Source of the DNA: RPQJ01 sp963754535
GTDB taxonomy: Bacteria > Pseudomonadota > Gammaproteobacteria > Steroidobacterales > Steroidobacteraceae
Reading direction: 5' to 3'
Length of the DNA stretch: 64,000 nucleotides
NCBI GenBank assembly: GCA_963754535.1
Contig: CAVWGG010000016.1
Coordinates: forward strand, 1 to 64,000
In this document: piece by piece, positions 37,366 to 45,772 of the stretch
Layout of the letters: every line of letters starts with the position of its first letter
Position numbering within the stretch: the first letter of the stretch is position 1
Notes under the pieces: model-generated
What the model was told of the DNA's origin: nothing
Databases searched by the model: none
What the model saw: only the letters and a program-made list of their open reading frames with translations
Position numbers and translations under genes: made by a program

Positions 37366-38036
37366 AGATACTGATCGTCGACGACGATCCTGACTTGCTC
37401 GCCCTCGTCGGCTTCGCGCTGTCCCAGTCCGGCTTCGTCGTCGTCAAGGCGGCCAACGTGCCGACAGCCTTGAAGGTGTTTGCGGCGGAGGCACCGGACC
37501 TGGCCATCCTCGACATCAACCTGCCAGGCGGCAACGGCTTCGACATCTGCGAAGAGATCCGCAGGCAGTCCCGCATTCCGGTGATGATGCTCACTGCACG
37601 CGGTGAGGAAGAGGATCTCGTGCGGGCGCTCGACCTCGGCGCGGACGACTACCTCACCAAGCCCTTCAGTCCGCGTACCCTGCTGGCGCGCGTGCGCGCG
37701 CTGCTGCGCCGTGCCGGCCTGGAAGCCGGCGGCGAGATGTCGGCGGGAACACTGCGGCTCGATCTCGAGTCGCTGGTGCTGCACGTTGGTGGCGCCGAGC
37801 CGGTCAAGCTGACCAAGCTCGAGACACGGCTGTTGCAGATCCTGATCGCGAACGCCGGGCACGTGGTCGCCACCGAGCGCCTGCTCACGCACGTCTGGGG
37901 ACACCGTGGCAGCGGCGACCGGCAGCTGCTGAAGCAGCTGGTGCATCGATTGCGGCATAAGATCGAGGAAGACCCCGCGGTGCCGAAGGTGTTGAAGACG
38001 GAGTCGGGGGCTGGGTACCGGTTGGAGGAAGGGTAG
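37362..38036 (+). CDS. OmpR-family response regulator
   Basis: 224 residues starting MKILIVDDDPDLLALVG, with the acidic pocket DDD, phospho-acceptor Asp in LAILDINLPG, Thr in MLTARG and Lys in YLTKPFSP. The C-terminal winged-helix domain contains TKLETRLLQILIANAGHVV and DRQLLKQLVHRLRHKI. It overlaps the kinase stop (ATGA), making an obvious cognate pair. The stop codon lies in the first unit of the tandem repeat that follows. Confidence 0.9.
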   Translation: MKILIVDDDPDLLALVGFALSQSGFVVVKAANVPTALKVFAAEAPDLAILDINLPGGNGFDICEEIRRQSRIPVMMLTARGEEEDLVRALDLGADDYLTKPFSPRTLLARVRALLRRAGLEAGGEMSAGTLRLDLESLVLHVGGAEPVKLTKLETRLLQILIANAGHVVATERLLTHVWGHRGSGDRQLLKQLVHRLRHKIEEDPAVPKVLKTESGAGYRLEEG

Positions 38037-38100
38037 GAAGGGCAGGAAGGGCAGGAAGGGCAGGAAGGGCAGGGGATAGGGGATAGGGGATAGGGGTTAG
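38024..38100. repeat. Minisatellite: AGGAAGGGC x5 then GGGGATAG x3
   Basis: Nine-base units AGGAAGGG(T/C) run from the last codons of the response regulator, followed by three GGGGATAG units and one GGGGTTAG. A related GGAAGGGCAGGAAG sequence occurs on the opposite strand near 61690. Unit number is prone to change; the array sits between co-oriented genes. Confidence 0.75.
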
Positions 38101-38155
38101 TCGGAGGTACGGTTGATGCGGAAGGCGCGTCGATGCACCTGGAGACGACAGGAAA

Positions 38156-39073
38156 GTGTCTGAGAAAGCAGAGTTGGAAGTGATGGCCGCGAAGCTCGCG
38201 GCTCATCCGGATTACCGGGTGCTGCGGCGGCTCGACACGACGCGTCAGCGTCCCGCGCTCGAAGGCCCCACCATCCGGCGCGCCGCGATCGTCGATACCG
38301 AAACCACTGGGACGGATCCGACGGTAGACAAGGTCATCGAACTCGCGCTCGTCGTCTTCGAGTACTGCCACGCCAGCGGAACCGTGGGGCGCGTGCTCGA
38401 GACCTACGATGCGCTGGAAGATCCGGGCATGCCGATCCCGCCGTCGTCGACCGCCATCCATGGCATCACCGATGCGATGGTCGCGGGCCAGCGCATCGAC
38501 GACGCACGCGTCAGCCAGATGCTCGAGTCGGTTGGCATCGTGATCGCGCACAATGCAGGATTCGACCGCAAGTTCCTCGAGCCGAGGCTGCCGGTGTTTG
38601 CGAGCCTGCCGTGGGGCTGCTCGTGGCTCGAGGTGCCCTGGTCCGAAGCCGGCATTGCGAGTTCGAAGCTCGAGTACCTCGCCTACCGCCATGGCTTTTT
38701 CTACGACGGCCACCGTGCCGAAGCCGATTGCCACGCGCTGCTCGAAGTGCTCGCGCAACCCTTCGGCGAGTCCGGCAGCCCGGCGCTCAAGTCCCTGCTC
38801 GATTCCGCGCGCGGCCCGTCGTTCAGGTTGTGGGCGAACAATTCGCCGTTTGAAACCAAGGACGCGCTCAGGAAGCGCGGTTACTGGTGGGATGCGGGCC
38901 GTCGGTGCTGGTCGATCGAAGTGCGGTCGCAGCAGGCGGTGCAGGACAACCTCGCGTGGCTGGGCGCAGCCGTCTACGCGGGCAAGAACGTCGAGATCGA
39001 GCTCGACGAATCTGACGCGAAGAACCGTTACTCGACGCGGGAAGGTCGGCGCACGAAGTTGCGCACGAAGTGA
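38156..39073 (+). CDS. DnaQ-like 3'-5' exonuclease (DEDDh fold)
   Basis: 305 residues. Exo I is AAIVDTETTGTDP (Asp and Glu metal ligands), Exo II surrounds VGIVIAHNAGFDRKFLE and Exo III is HRAEADCHALLEVL, the DEDDh arrangement of DnaQ. The C-terminal 95 residues (FRLWANNSPFETKDALRKRG, YWWDAGRRCWSIEV) form an extra domain of the type seen in stand-alone exonuclease proteins, not in the polymerase III subunit. GTG 38156 is the start used, with GGAG eleven bases upstream; ATG 38183 is an alternative. Role in repair or RNA turnover unknown. Confidence 0.75.
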   Translation: MSEKAELEVMAAKLAAHPDYRVLRRLDTTRQRPALEGPTIRRAAIVDTETTGTDPTVDKVIELALVVFEYCHASGTVGRVLETYDALEDPGMPIPPSSTAIHGITDAMVAGQRIDDARVSQMLESVGIVIAHNAGFDRKFLEPRLPVFASLPWGCSWLEVPWSEAGIASSKLEYLAYRHGFFYDGHRAEADCHALLEVLAQPFGESGSPALKSLLDSARGPSFRLWANNSPFETKDALRKRGYWWDAGRRCWSIEVRSQQAVQDNLAWLGAAVYAGKNVEIELDESDAKNRYSTREGRRTKLRTK

Positions 39074-39116
39074 TCGCCGTTCATCCTTGCCGGATCCAAA
39101 CGAAGGGCGACGCGGC

Positions 39117-39326
39117 ATGACGGTCAAAGACAGCAACGGCAACACGCTGGCCGAGGGCGATTCGGTGCAGGTCATCAAGGACCTGAAGGTGAAGGGGTCG
39201 TCCGAGACGCTGAAGCGCGGCACGGTCTTCAAGAACATCCGGCTCACCGACGACGAAGAAGCGATCGAGTGCGGACAGGGCCGCAATACGGTGGTGCTCA
39301 AGACCTGCTTCCTGAAGAAAGCGTAG
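39117..39326 (+). CDS. PhnA-domain protein
   Basis: 69 residues, VKDSNGNTLAEGDSVQVIKDLKVKG and FKNIRL matching the C-terminal domain of PhnA/YjdM. The zinc-ribbon that precedes this domain in longer homologues is absent, so this is the domain alone. Despite the name, no phosphonate role is established. It lies 43 bases after the exonuclease stop. Confidence 0.75.
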   Translation: MTVKDSNGNTLAEGDSVQVIKDLKVKGSSETLKRGTVFKNIRLTDDEEAIECGQGRNTVVLKTCFLKKA

Positions 39327-39685
39327 GCGAAGGGAAGCGGTCGGTGATTAGTGAATATTGAAAATTGATCAGCGACCAGCGACCAGCGACCGGCGAGTAA
39401 TCACTGCTCACTATTGACTCAGCGCGCCCCGTCCCGGCCCCCGGACGTCCGACTCTTGTGCCAGTCAGTTGTGGGTTGGGTTCGGGCACTAATGCCTGCG
39501 ATGCGGGCGCAGGGGGGGCAGGCCCCGCGCGGCGCGGTCGAACCGGTTAACATAATCATGGTGGAAGGCATTCCGCCGTCGAGCGGATCTCGACGCGTCG
39601 GAATGACTCGGGGGACATCCGTTGGACGGGCCGTTCGTGACGGATCCTGCCGATACGTCAATGACACATCCTCAAGGAGATAGCG
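39327..39685. other. Gene-poor 360-bp stretch with small repeats
   Basis: No convincing gene. Around 39343-39425 it contains three copies of CAGCGAC and an imperfect inverted pair of GTGATTAGTGA-like and GTAATCACT-like sequences, more AT-rich than the surroundings. The rest should include the promoter for the LysM gene. Confidence 0.4.
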
Positions 39686-39910
39686 ATGCCAGAAAAGACC
39701 CCTCCCGCCGGCGAAACGCCGCCGCCCGCGGCACCTGCCGACAGCGTCTACACCCAGTGGTACGAAGTGAAGAAGGGCGACACGTTGTGGAAGATCGCCA
39801 AGGAAAAGTACGGCGATGGCAGCCTGTACCCCGAGATTTTCAAGGCCAACCAGGACACGCTCAGCGACCCCGACAAGATTCAGGTCGGGCAGAAGCTGCG
39901 TATTCCCTGA
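39686..39910 (+). CDS. Small LysM-domain protein
   Basis: 74 residues. After a Pro-rich N-terminus the LysM motif reads WYEVKKGDTLWKIAKEKYGD with PEIFKANQD and DPDKIQVGQKLRIP. There is no signal peptide. The sequence resembles the LysM half of the YgaU/BON-LysM potassium-binding proteins more than cell-wall hydrolases. A good RBS (AAGGAGA) precedes ATG 39686. Next gene starts 49 bases on. Confidence 0.8.
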   Translation: MPEKTPPAGETPPPAAPADSVYTQWYEVKKGDTLWKIAKEKYGDGSLYPEIFKANQDTLSDPDKIQVGQKLRIP

Positions 39911-39959
39911 TCACGCTGGTCACACCCGACATCGCCGAAAAACCTTGAAGGAGTTCCCG

Positions 39960-40571
39960 ATGAAGCTCAAATCCGTGTTTGCTGGATTTTTCTCGCTCGT
40001 GATGGCTGCCGTGTTGCTGGCCGGCTGCGCCAACCAGATGGAACCGGCCAAGAAAGCCATCGCCGACATCGAAGCCGCCGCCGAGGCGGCCGGTCCGGAT
40101 GTCGCGCAGTACATCCCGGATCAGCTGCAGGCCGTGACGAGCCAGATCACCGACCTGAAGATGAAGTTCGACCAGAAGGACTACAAGGCCGTCATCGCCG
40201 CGGCGCCCGCGCTGCTCACGCAGGCGCAGGGACTGGCCGCTGCGGCCGGCACGGCGAAGCAGGCCGCCGAGGCGGCTAAGCTCGAGGCGTTGAACGCCGA
40301 GTGGGGCACGCTCGCGACGGATCTGCCGACGCAACTCGCGGCCGTCACCGGCCGGGTCGCCATTCTGTCGAAATCGAAGAAGCTGCCGGCCGGACTCGAC
40401 GCGGCGACGTTCGACGCGGCGAAGTCGGGCGCGGGTGAAGCCGCGACCCTGTGGGAGCAGGCCACGGCGGCCCAGGCGGCCGGCAACGTGGAGCAGGCCG
40501 TCACCACCGGGCGTCAGGTCAAGGACAAGCTGAACGCGGCGATGGCCGGGCTTGGCATGTCGGCTGGCTGA
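39960..40571 (+). CDS. Alanine-rich lipoprotein, helical
   Basis: 203 residues with lipobox VLLAGCAN after a hydrophobic signal. The mature protein is Ala/Lys-rich and predicted almost entirely helical (MEPAKKAIADIEAAAEAAG, AAAGTAKQAAEAAKLEALNA). No catalytic motif. RBS AAGGAG precedes ATG 39960. It is followed by a strong terminator. Function unknown; possibly a small outer-membrane-anchored coiled-coil protein. Confidence 0.7.
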   Translation: MKLKSVFAGFFSLVMAAVLLAGCANQMEPAKKAIADIEAAAEAAGPDVAQYIPDQLQAVTSQITDLKMKFDQKDYKAVIAAAPALLTQAQGLAAAAGTAKQAAEAAKLEALNAEWGTLATDLPTQLAAVTGRVAILSKSKKLPAGLDAATFDAAKSGAGEAATLWEQATAAQAAGNVEQAVTTGRQVKDKLNAAMAGLGMSAG

Positions 40572-40598
40572 ATCCTCTCGCCGATAGGGTGCGCACGC

Positions 40599-40625
40599 GG
40601 GCCGCCTTCGGGCGGCCCTTTTTTT
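40599..40625 (+). terminator. Rho-independent terminator after the lipoprotein gene
   Basis: Stem GGGCCGCC/GGCGGCCC (40599-40606 and 40611-40618), TTCG tetraloop and seven T residues, 28 bp after the stop. Confidence 0.9.
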
Positions 40626-40790
40626 GTGCACGCAACGGGTGCGCCCTGCCAGTTGTCGCCGTCGTCGAGGGTTGCGGCGATATGGTCGGTTATGTACTTG
40701 CGTTGACTCCCTATTTGGAAACCGCCGCGTCGAACCAAAATAACGATTGCAGCCGCTGCCGCGTTGCAGCATCACCTTGAGGAGTCGCCG

Positions 40791-41342
40791 ATGGTCAGCC
40801 AGGTCAAGAAGTTCATGAATGACGAGAACCAGATCTTCACGGAGCAGGCACGCCTGCTGCGCAAGGCGCCGGGAAAGGCCGTGCGCGGCGCGGCCGCCCG
40901 ATCGGCGAAGCGCATCAAGGCGCTGCAGGAACCCGTCCGTGTGATCACACACTCCGGCGTGAGGCTGACCAACGTGTCGCACGAGGCGGTGCTCGGCCTG
41001 ATGGCGCTTCAGCTCGAGGTGGTCACCTCGGCACTGTCCGATGCCGCCGCGCAGCTCGAACGGGTGGCGCAATCGGACAACGTGAAAGACCTGGTCAGTG
41101 GCCAGGCCGACGAGTTGCGGGCGACGCGTAAGCGGGTCGTCGATGAGATGAAGCGTGCCGTCGCCATCGTCAAGCATGCGGGCCGCGGCATGCGCAATGT
41201 GGCGACTGAGACATACGCGAAGGTGACTCGGCCGGCGCAAGCGGCCAAGGCGAAGACCACGCGCAAAGTGAAGCGCGCCGTACGCACGCCTCAGGTGAAG
41301 GCGAAGGCAAAGACCAGGAAAGCTGTGCGGCGCGCGCGGTAA
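40791..41342 (+). CDS. Phasin-family granule-associated protein
   Basis: 183 residues from ATG 40791 (MVSQVKKFMNDENQIF), preceded by GAGGAG. Amphipathic helices such as VVTSALSDAAAQLERVAQSD match phasins. The last 55 residues are a Lys/Arg/Ala tail (KAKTTRKVKRAVRTP, KAKAKTRKAVRRAR), reminiscent of DNA-binding phasin tails. It has its own terminator. Phasins coat polyhydroxyalkanoate granules; whether PHA is made here is not visible. Confidence 0.7.
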   Translation: MVSQVKKFMNDENQIFTEQARLLRKAPGKAVRGAAARSAKRIKALQEPVRVITHSGVRLTNVSHEAVLGLMALQLEVVTSALSDAAAQLERVAQSDNVKDLVSGQADELRATRKRVVDEMKRAVAIVKHAGRGMRNVATETYAKVTRPAQAAKAKTTRKVKRAVRTPQVKAKAKTRKAVRRAR

Positions 41343-41376
41343 GTCGACGCGCGAGTTTCGTCGGTCGGACGGATGA

Positions 41377-41404
41377 AGGCGCCCCCACAGGAGGGCGCCT
41401 TTTT
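41377..41404 (+). terminator. Rho-independent terminator after phasin gene
   Basis: Stem AGGCGCCC (41377-41384) pairs with GGGCGCCT (41393-41400), followed by TTTTT. Located 35 bp after the stop codon. Confidence 0.88.
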
Positions 41405-41407
41405 CCT

Positions 41408-41720
41408 TTGGGGGTTGGTGTGCGCGCGATGCGAAAGGCGAGCGGAACGGATTGCGACCGGAACGGGTAACCAGCCGCGTCGACCAGGACCAGCCGATCG
41501 ACGCGCTGCGGGTGCAGGACGGAAGTGACCCACGCGACGTGGCCGCCGAGGGAGTTGCCGGCGAGGACGAAGCGGATCACGCGGCGCTCGCGGATCAGTT
41601 CCCGGGTCCAGCTGTCCCAGGTGTGGAGAGAGGCGCCAGTGCCGTGCAGCAGGACGATGGGCACCGGGTCGTCGCGCGGACCCTCGTCGCGCACGTGCGG
41701 TCGCTCACTGCTCACTTCCC
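41408..41720 (-). pseudogene. Alpha/beta hydrolase remnant
   Basis: On the minus strand a fragment reads PVPIVLLHGTGASLHTWDSW (oxyanion region), then directly RFVLAGNSLGGHVAW (nucleophile elbow) and LVLVDAAGYPF before fading near 41430. The usual 30-50 residues between the first strand pair and the elbow are missing, there is no start codon of its own after the ABC exporter stop, and the C-terminal half with the catalytic Asp/His is absent. It looks like a decayed gene trapped between the terminator and the exporter. Confidence 0.7.
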
Positions 41721-43601
41721 TCAGCGGTAGCCCCGCGCCTGCAACGCAAACAATCCGGCGTAATGCCCACCGAGTTGCATCAGCGACTCGTGGCTCCCGC
41801 GTTCCAGGATGCGGCCTCCCTCGATCACGAGAATCTGGTCGGCCATGCGCACCGTCGAGAAGCGGTGCGAGATCAGGATCACCATGCGCGAGCGGGCCAG
41901 CGCCTGGAACTGTTCGAAGACCTGGGCTTCCGCGCGCGCATCCATCGCTGCGGTAGGCTCGTCGAGCACGAGGATGTCCGCGTCCTCGCGCATGAAGGCG
42001 CGTGACAGCGCGACCTTCTGCCACTGGCCACCCGACAGCTCGCGCCCGTCCTTGAACCACTTGCCGAGCTGCGTCGCGTAGCCGCCGGGCAGTTCCTCGA
42101 TGAACGGCGCGGCCATGCCGAGGCCGGCCGCTTCGCGCCAGCGCGCTTCGTCCTCGAAGTGCGTGACGTCGCCCGCGCCGATGTTCTCGCCGACCTTGAG
42201 CTGATAGCGCGCAAAGTCCTGGAAGATCACGCCGACGCGCCGTCGCAGCGTGCTCGGCTGCCAGTCCTCGAGATTCGTGCCATCGAGCAGGATGCGTCCG
42301 GTATCCGGTGTGTAGAGCCGCGTCAGCAGCTTGATCAGCGTCGTCTTGCCGGAGCCGTTCTCGCCGACCAGCGCCAGGCTTTCACCCGGTCGCAGCGTGA
42401 AGCTGACGTCGCGAACCGCCGGTTCCGTTGCGCCCGGATAGGTGAAGCTGACCTGTTCGAATTGCAGGCCGGTGCCCGGCGTGGCGCCCGTCGTCGCCGT
42501 TCCCGTCGCAGCGGCCACCGGCGTGTCGAGGTAGTCGTACAGCGTCGACAGGTACAGGTTGTCCTCGTACATGCCGCCGATCGCGGAGAGGATCGAGGAC
42601 ACGGCTGACTGGCCCTGCCGGAACAGCAGCACGTACATCGTCATCTGGCCGAGCGTGATCTGGCCCCGCACGGCGCTCACCGCAACCCAGGCGTACGCCG
42701 CATAGAACGCGCCGGTGCTGACGAGGCCCAGGAAGAAGCCCCACGTGTCGCGGCGGATCGTGAGCGCGCGATCCTCGCGGAACACCTTCTGGAAAATCTG
42801 CCGGTAGCGGTCGAGCAGCCGCGGCCCCAGCTCGAACAGCTTCACTTCCTTGGCGTGATCTTCGCGTGCGATGACCGTCTCGAGGTACATCTGCATGCGC
42901 GTCTCGGGCGAGCGCCAGCGAAAGAGACGGAAGGCGTCGCCGGAGAACTTGGCTTCCGCGACGAACGAAGGCAGGCCGGCGAGCAGCAGCACCGCAACGG
43001 CCCACGGCGAGAACTGCGCCAGCAGCGTGCCGAAGCTCAGCAGCGCGATCGCGTTCTGCACCAGGCCGAAGCTGCTCATGACGAGGGCAAGCGGCCGTGT
43101 CGACGCCTCGCGTCGTGCGCGGGTCAGCTTGTCGTAGAACTCCGAGTCCTCGAAATGGCGCAGGTCGAGCGTCAGCGCCTTCTCGAGGATCATCTCGTTG
43201 ACGCGCTGGCCGAGCTGGGCGCGCAGCAGCGACTGGCAGGTCGAGAGGCCGCGCTGCACGGCGGCGAGCGAGGCCACCAGCACGCCTTCGAGCACGACGT
43301 AACTGAGCACGGTGGAGAGGTCGGTCGTGCCCGAGGCCTGGTGCAGGCCGACCGCCGTGACGACGGCATCGACGATCTTCGCGCCGACGAACGCAATGCC
43401 GGCGGGCAACATGCCGGCCAGCAAGGTCAGCGCAGCGAGCGCGACAGTGAGCGGCCTGCTCGTCGACCAGACGAGTTCGAGGGCGTGCCTGGTATAGCGG
43501 AAGACGTCGCCGAGTCCCTTGAGGCTGGCGAATGCACCTTCGGCGGGGGCCGGGCGACCGCCCGGGCTCGATGACGTATGCAGTTTACGGCCGGCTACCA
43601 T
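41721..43601 (-). CDS. ABC exporter, fused permease-ATPase
   Basis: 626 residues. Six membrane segments occupy residues about 50-330 (VALAALTLLAGMLPAGIAF, LVASLAAVQ), then the ATPase: Walker A GENGSGKTT, signature ELSGGQWQKVALSRAF, Walker B ILVLDEPTAAMD, H-loop ILISHRFSTV. The half-transporter would act as a homodimer exporting a lipid, peptide or drug; substrate not inferable. ATG 43601 (MVAGRKL) is the likely start. It lies just after the sbp gene reading toward it and is probably part of the same minus-strand run. Confidence 0.85.
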   Translation of the reverse strand: MVAGRKLHTSSSPGGRPAPAEGAFASLKGLGDVFRYTRHALELVWSTSRPLTVALAALTLLAGMLPAGIAFVGAKIVDAVVTAVGLHQASGTTDLSTVLSYVVLEGVLVASLAAVQRGLSTCQSLLRAQLGQRVNEMILEKALTLDLRHFEDSEFYDKLTRARREASTRPLALVMSSFGLVQNAIALLSFGTLLAQFSPWAVAVLLLAGLPSFVAEAKFSGDAFRLFRWRSPETRMQMYLETVIAREDHAKEVKLFELGPRLLDRYRQIFQKVFREDRALTIRRDTWGFFLGLVSTGAFYAAYAWVAVSAVRGQITLGQMTMYVLLFRQGQSAVSSILSAIGGMYEDNLYLSTLYDYLDTPVAAATGTATTGATPGTGLQFEQVSFTYPGATEPAVRDVSFTLRPGESLALVGENGSGKTTLIKLLTRLYTPDTGRILLDGTNLEDWQPSTLRRRVGVIFQDFARYQLKVGENIGAGDVTHFEDEARWREAAGLGMAAPFIEELPGGYATQLGKWFKDGRELSGGQWQKVALSRAFMREDADILVLDEPTAAMDARAEAQVFEQFQALARSRMVILISHRFSTVRMADQILVIEGGRILERGSHESLMQLGGHYAGLFALQARGYR

Positions 43602-43634
43602 GTGCCCGGCAGCTTGCCACAAACGGCGCCTGGC

Positions 43635-44648
43635 TCACTTGCGCGCGTAGATCCGGTCGAATTCGGCGCCCGCTGCAAAGTGCGTGGCGTTGGCCGTGGC
43701 CCAGCCGCCGAAGTCCGCGATGGTCAACATGTGGACCTTGGGAAACTCCGCGGCGTGGCGGGCCGCGACTTCCGGGTCGCGCGGGCGGTAGTGGTGCCGG
43801 GCCGCGATTTCCTGCGCCTCTTTCGAATACAGGTGCTCGACGTAGGCACGTGCGACCTCGACCGTCCCGCGTCGGATCGCGACCTTGTCCACCACGGCGA
43901 CCGGAGGTTCCGCGAGGATGCTGATCGACGGCACGACCGTCTCGAATTCCTGCTGCTGCAGCCGCTTCGACGCCATGTAGGCCTCGTTCTCCCACGTGAT
44001 GATCACGTCGCCGATGCCACGCTGCGCGAACGTCGTGAGCGAGGCGCGGGCGCCCGTATCGAGCACCGGCACGTTCTTGTAGAGCTTGCCAATGAAGTCG
44101 GCGGCCGTGGCGGGGCTGCCTCCCGGCTGGTGAATTGCCCACGCCCAGGCGGCCAGGTAGTTCCAGCGCGCGCCGCCGGAGGTCTTGGGATTCGGCGTGA
44201 TGACCGAGATGCCCGGCTTGATCAGGTCGCCCCAGTCGCGGATCCCCTTGGGGTTGCCCTTGCGCACGAGGAAGACGATCGTCGACGTGTACGGCGAGCT
44301 GTTGAACGGCAGTCGACCCTGCCAGTTGGCAGGCAGCAGCTTGCCCTTGCTTGCCAGTGCGTCGATGTCATAGGCGAGCGCGAGCGTGACCACATCGGCC
44401 GGCAGGCCGTCGATGACCATGCGCGCCTGCTTGCCCGAGCCGCCGTGCGACTGCCGCATCGCGACGTCTTCGCCGGTCTTCGCCTTCCAGAACTGCGCGA
44501 ACTCGTGGTTGTATGCATCGTAGAACTCGCGCGTCGGGTCGTACGACACGTTGAGCAGGGTGACTTCGGCGCGGGCGGCGGCTCCGAGCAGAGAGCCAAG
44601 CAGGGCGGCAGCGAATGCCAGCCGGGACAAGGAACGGTAAGACTTCAT
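43635..44648 (-). CDS. sbp: Periplasmic sulfate-binding protein, copy 1
   Basis: 337 residues. Signal peptide ends near ARAEVTLLNVSYDPTREFY. The sulfate-binding family motifs are MRQSHGGSGKQARMVIDGLP and ITPNPKTSGGARWNYLAAW. Very similar to the next gene upstream, consistent with tandem duplication. It would feed sulfate or thiosulfate to the CysATW complex encoded near 32-35 kb. 33 bases separate it from the exporter gene. Confidence 0.9.
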   Translation of the reverse strand: MKSYRSLSRLAFAAALLGSLLGAAARAEVTLLNVSYDPTREFYDAYNHEFAQFWKAKTGEDVAMRQSHGGSGKQARMVIDGLPADVVTLALAYDIDALASKGKLLPANWQGRLPFNSSPYTSTIVFLVRKGNPKGIRDWGDLIKPGISVITPNPKTSGGARWNYLAAWAWAIHQPGGSPATAADFIGKLYKNVPVLDTGARASLTTFAQRGIGDVIITWENEAYMASKRLQQQEFETVVPSISILAEPPVAVVDKVAIRRGTVEVARAYVEHLYSKEAQEIAARHHYRPRDPEVAARHAAEFPKVHMLTIADFGGWATANATHFAAGAEFDRIYARK

Positions 44649-44741
44649 GCGCGGGTCTCCAGGATGGAGACATGGTAGCGCGCGCGGCCTGAATCCGGCG
44701 GCAACTCATCCGTGAGTCGCCGCCGAAGTCGTATCAACCGG

Positions 44742-45758
44742 TCAGCGGGCGTAGATCTTGTCGAACGTCCCGCCGTCGGCGAAGTGCGTCGACTGGGCCT
44801 TCGCCCAGCCGCCGAGGTCGGCGATGGTCACCAGGTTGATCCTGGGGAAGGTGTTCGCGTATTTCGCGGCAACTTCGGGGTCACGCGGCCGGTAGTAGTG
44901 CTTCGCGACGATCTCCTGGCCTTCCTTCGAATACAGGTACTCGAGGTAGGCGCGAGCCTCGACCGTCGTGCCACGACGGATGGCGACCTTGTCGACGACT
45001 GCGACCGGCGGCTCGGCGAGGATGCTGACGGTCGGCACCACGATCTCGAACTTGTCCTTGCCGAGTTGCTTCGTCGCCAGGAATGCCTCGTTCTCCCACG
45101 AAATCATCACATCGCCGATCCCCCGCTGCGCGAACGTCGTGAGCGAGCCGCGCGCGCCCGTGTCGAGCACGGGCACGTTCTTGAACAACTTGCCGAGATA
45201 CGCCTCGGCGGTGGCCGCGCTGCCGCCCGGTTGCTTCAATGCCCAGGCCCAGGCCGCGAGGTAATTCCAGCGCGCGCCACCCGAGGTCTTCGGGTTCGGC
45301 GTGATCACGGAGACGCCCGGGCGCGCGAGATCGCCCCAGTCCTTGATCTTCTTCGGGTTGCCCTTGCGCACCAGGAACACGATCGTCGAGGTGTAGGGCG
45401 AGCTGTTGTTCGGCAGGCGCGTCTGCCAGTTGGCCGGCAGCAGCTTGCCCTGCGTGGCAAGCGCGTCGATGTCGTAGGCGAGAGCCAGCGTGACGACGTC
45501 CGCAGGCAGGCCGTCGATGACGGTGCGCGCCTGCTTGCCCGAGCCGCCGTGCGACTGGCGGATGCTGATGTCCTTGCCGGACTTCGTCTTCCAGTACTGC
45601 GTGAAAGCCTTGTTGTAGTCGTCGTACAGCTCGCGCGTCGGGTCGTACGACACGTTGAGCAGGGTCTTCGTCTCCGCGTGCAGGGCGGGGCCGGTCAGCA
45701 GCATCACGGCGAGCAATGCGGGTGCCGTGAGCATCTTCATGAATCGATGGGTCGACAT
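44742..45758 (-). CDS. sbp: Periplasmic sulfate-binding protein, copy 2
   Basis: 338 residues from ATG 45758. Signal peptide ends near GPALHAETKTLLNVSYDPTRELY. It shares the whole sulfate-site signature (IRQSHGGSGKQARTVIDGLP, ITPNPKTSGGARWNYLAAW) with copy 1, diverging most in the N-terminal signal and surface loops. It follows the porin gene by 14 bases, so porin and binding proteins are likely co-transcribed. Confidence 0.9.
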   Translation of the reverse strand: MSTHRFMKMLTAPALLAVMLLTGPALHAETKTLLNVSYDPTRELYDDYNKAFTQYWKTKSGKDISIRQSHGGSGKQARTVIDGLPADVVTLALAYDIDALATQGKLLPANWQTRLPNNSSPYTSTIVFLVRKGNPKKIKDWGDLARPGVSVITPNPKTSGGARWNYLAAWAWALKQPGGSAATAEAYLGKLFKNVPVLDTGARGSLTTFAQRGIGDVMISWENEAFLATKQLGKDKFEIVVPTVSILAEPPVAVVDKVAIRRGTTVEARAYLEYLYSKEGQEIVAKHYYRPRDPEVAAKYANTFPRINLVTIADLGGWAKAQSTHFADGGTFDKIYAR

Positions 45759-45772
45759 GTTCCGTTCTCCGT

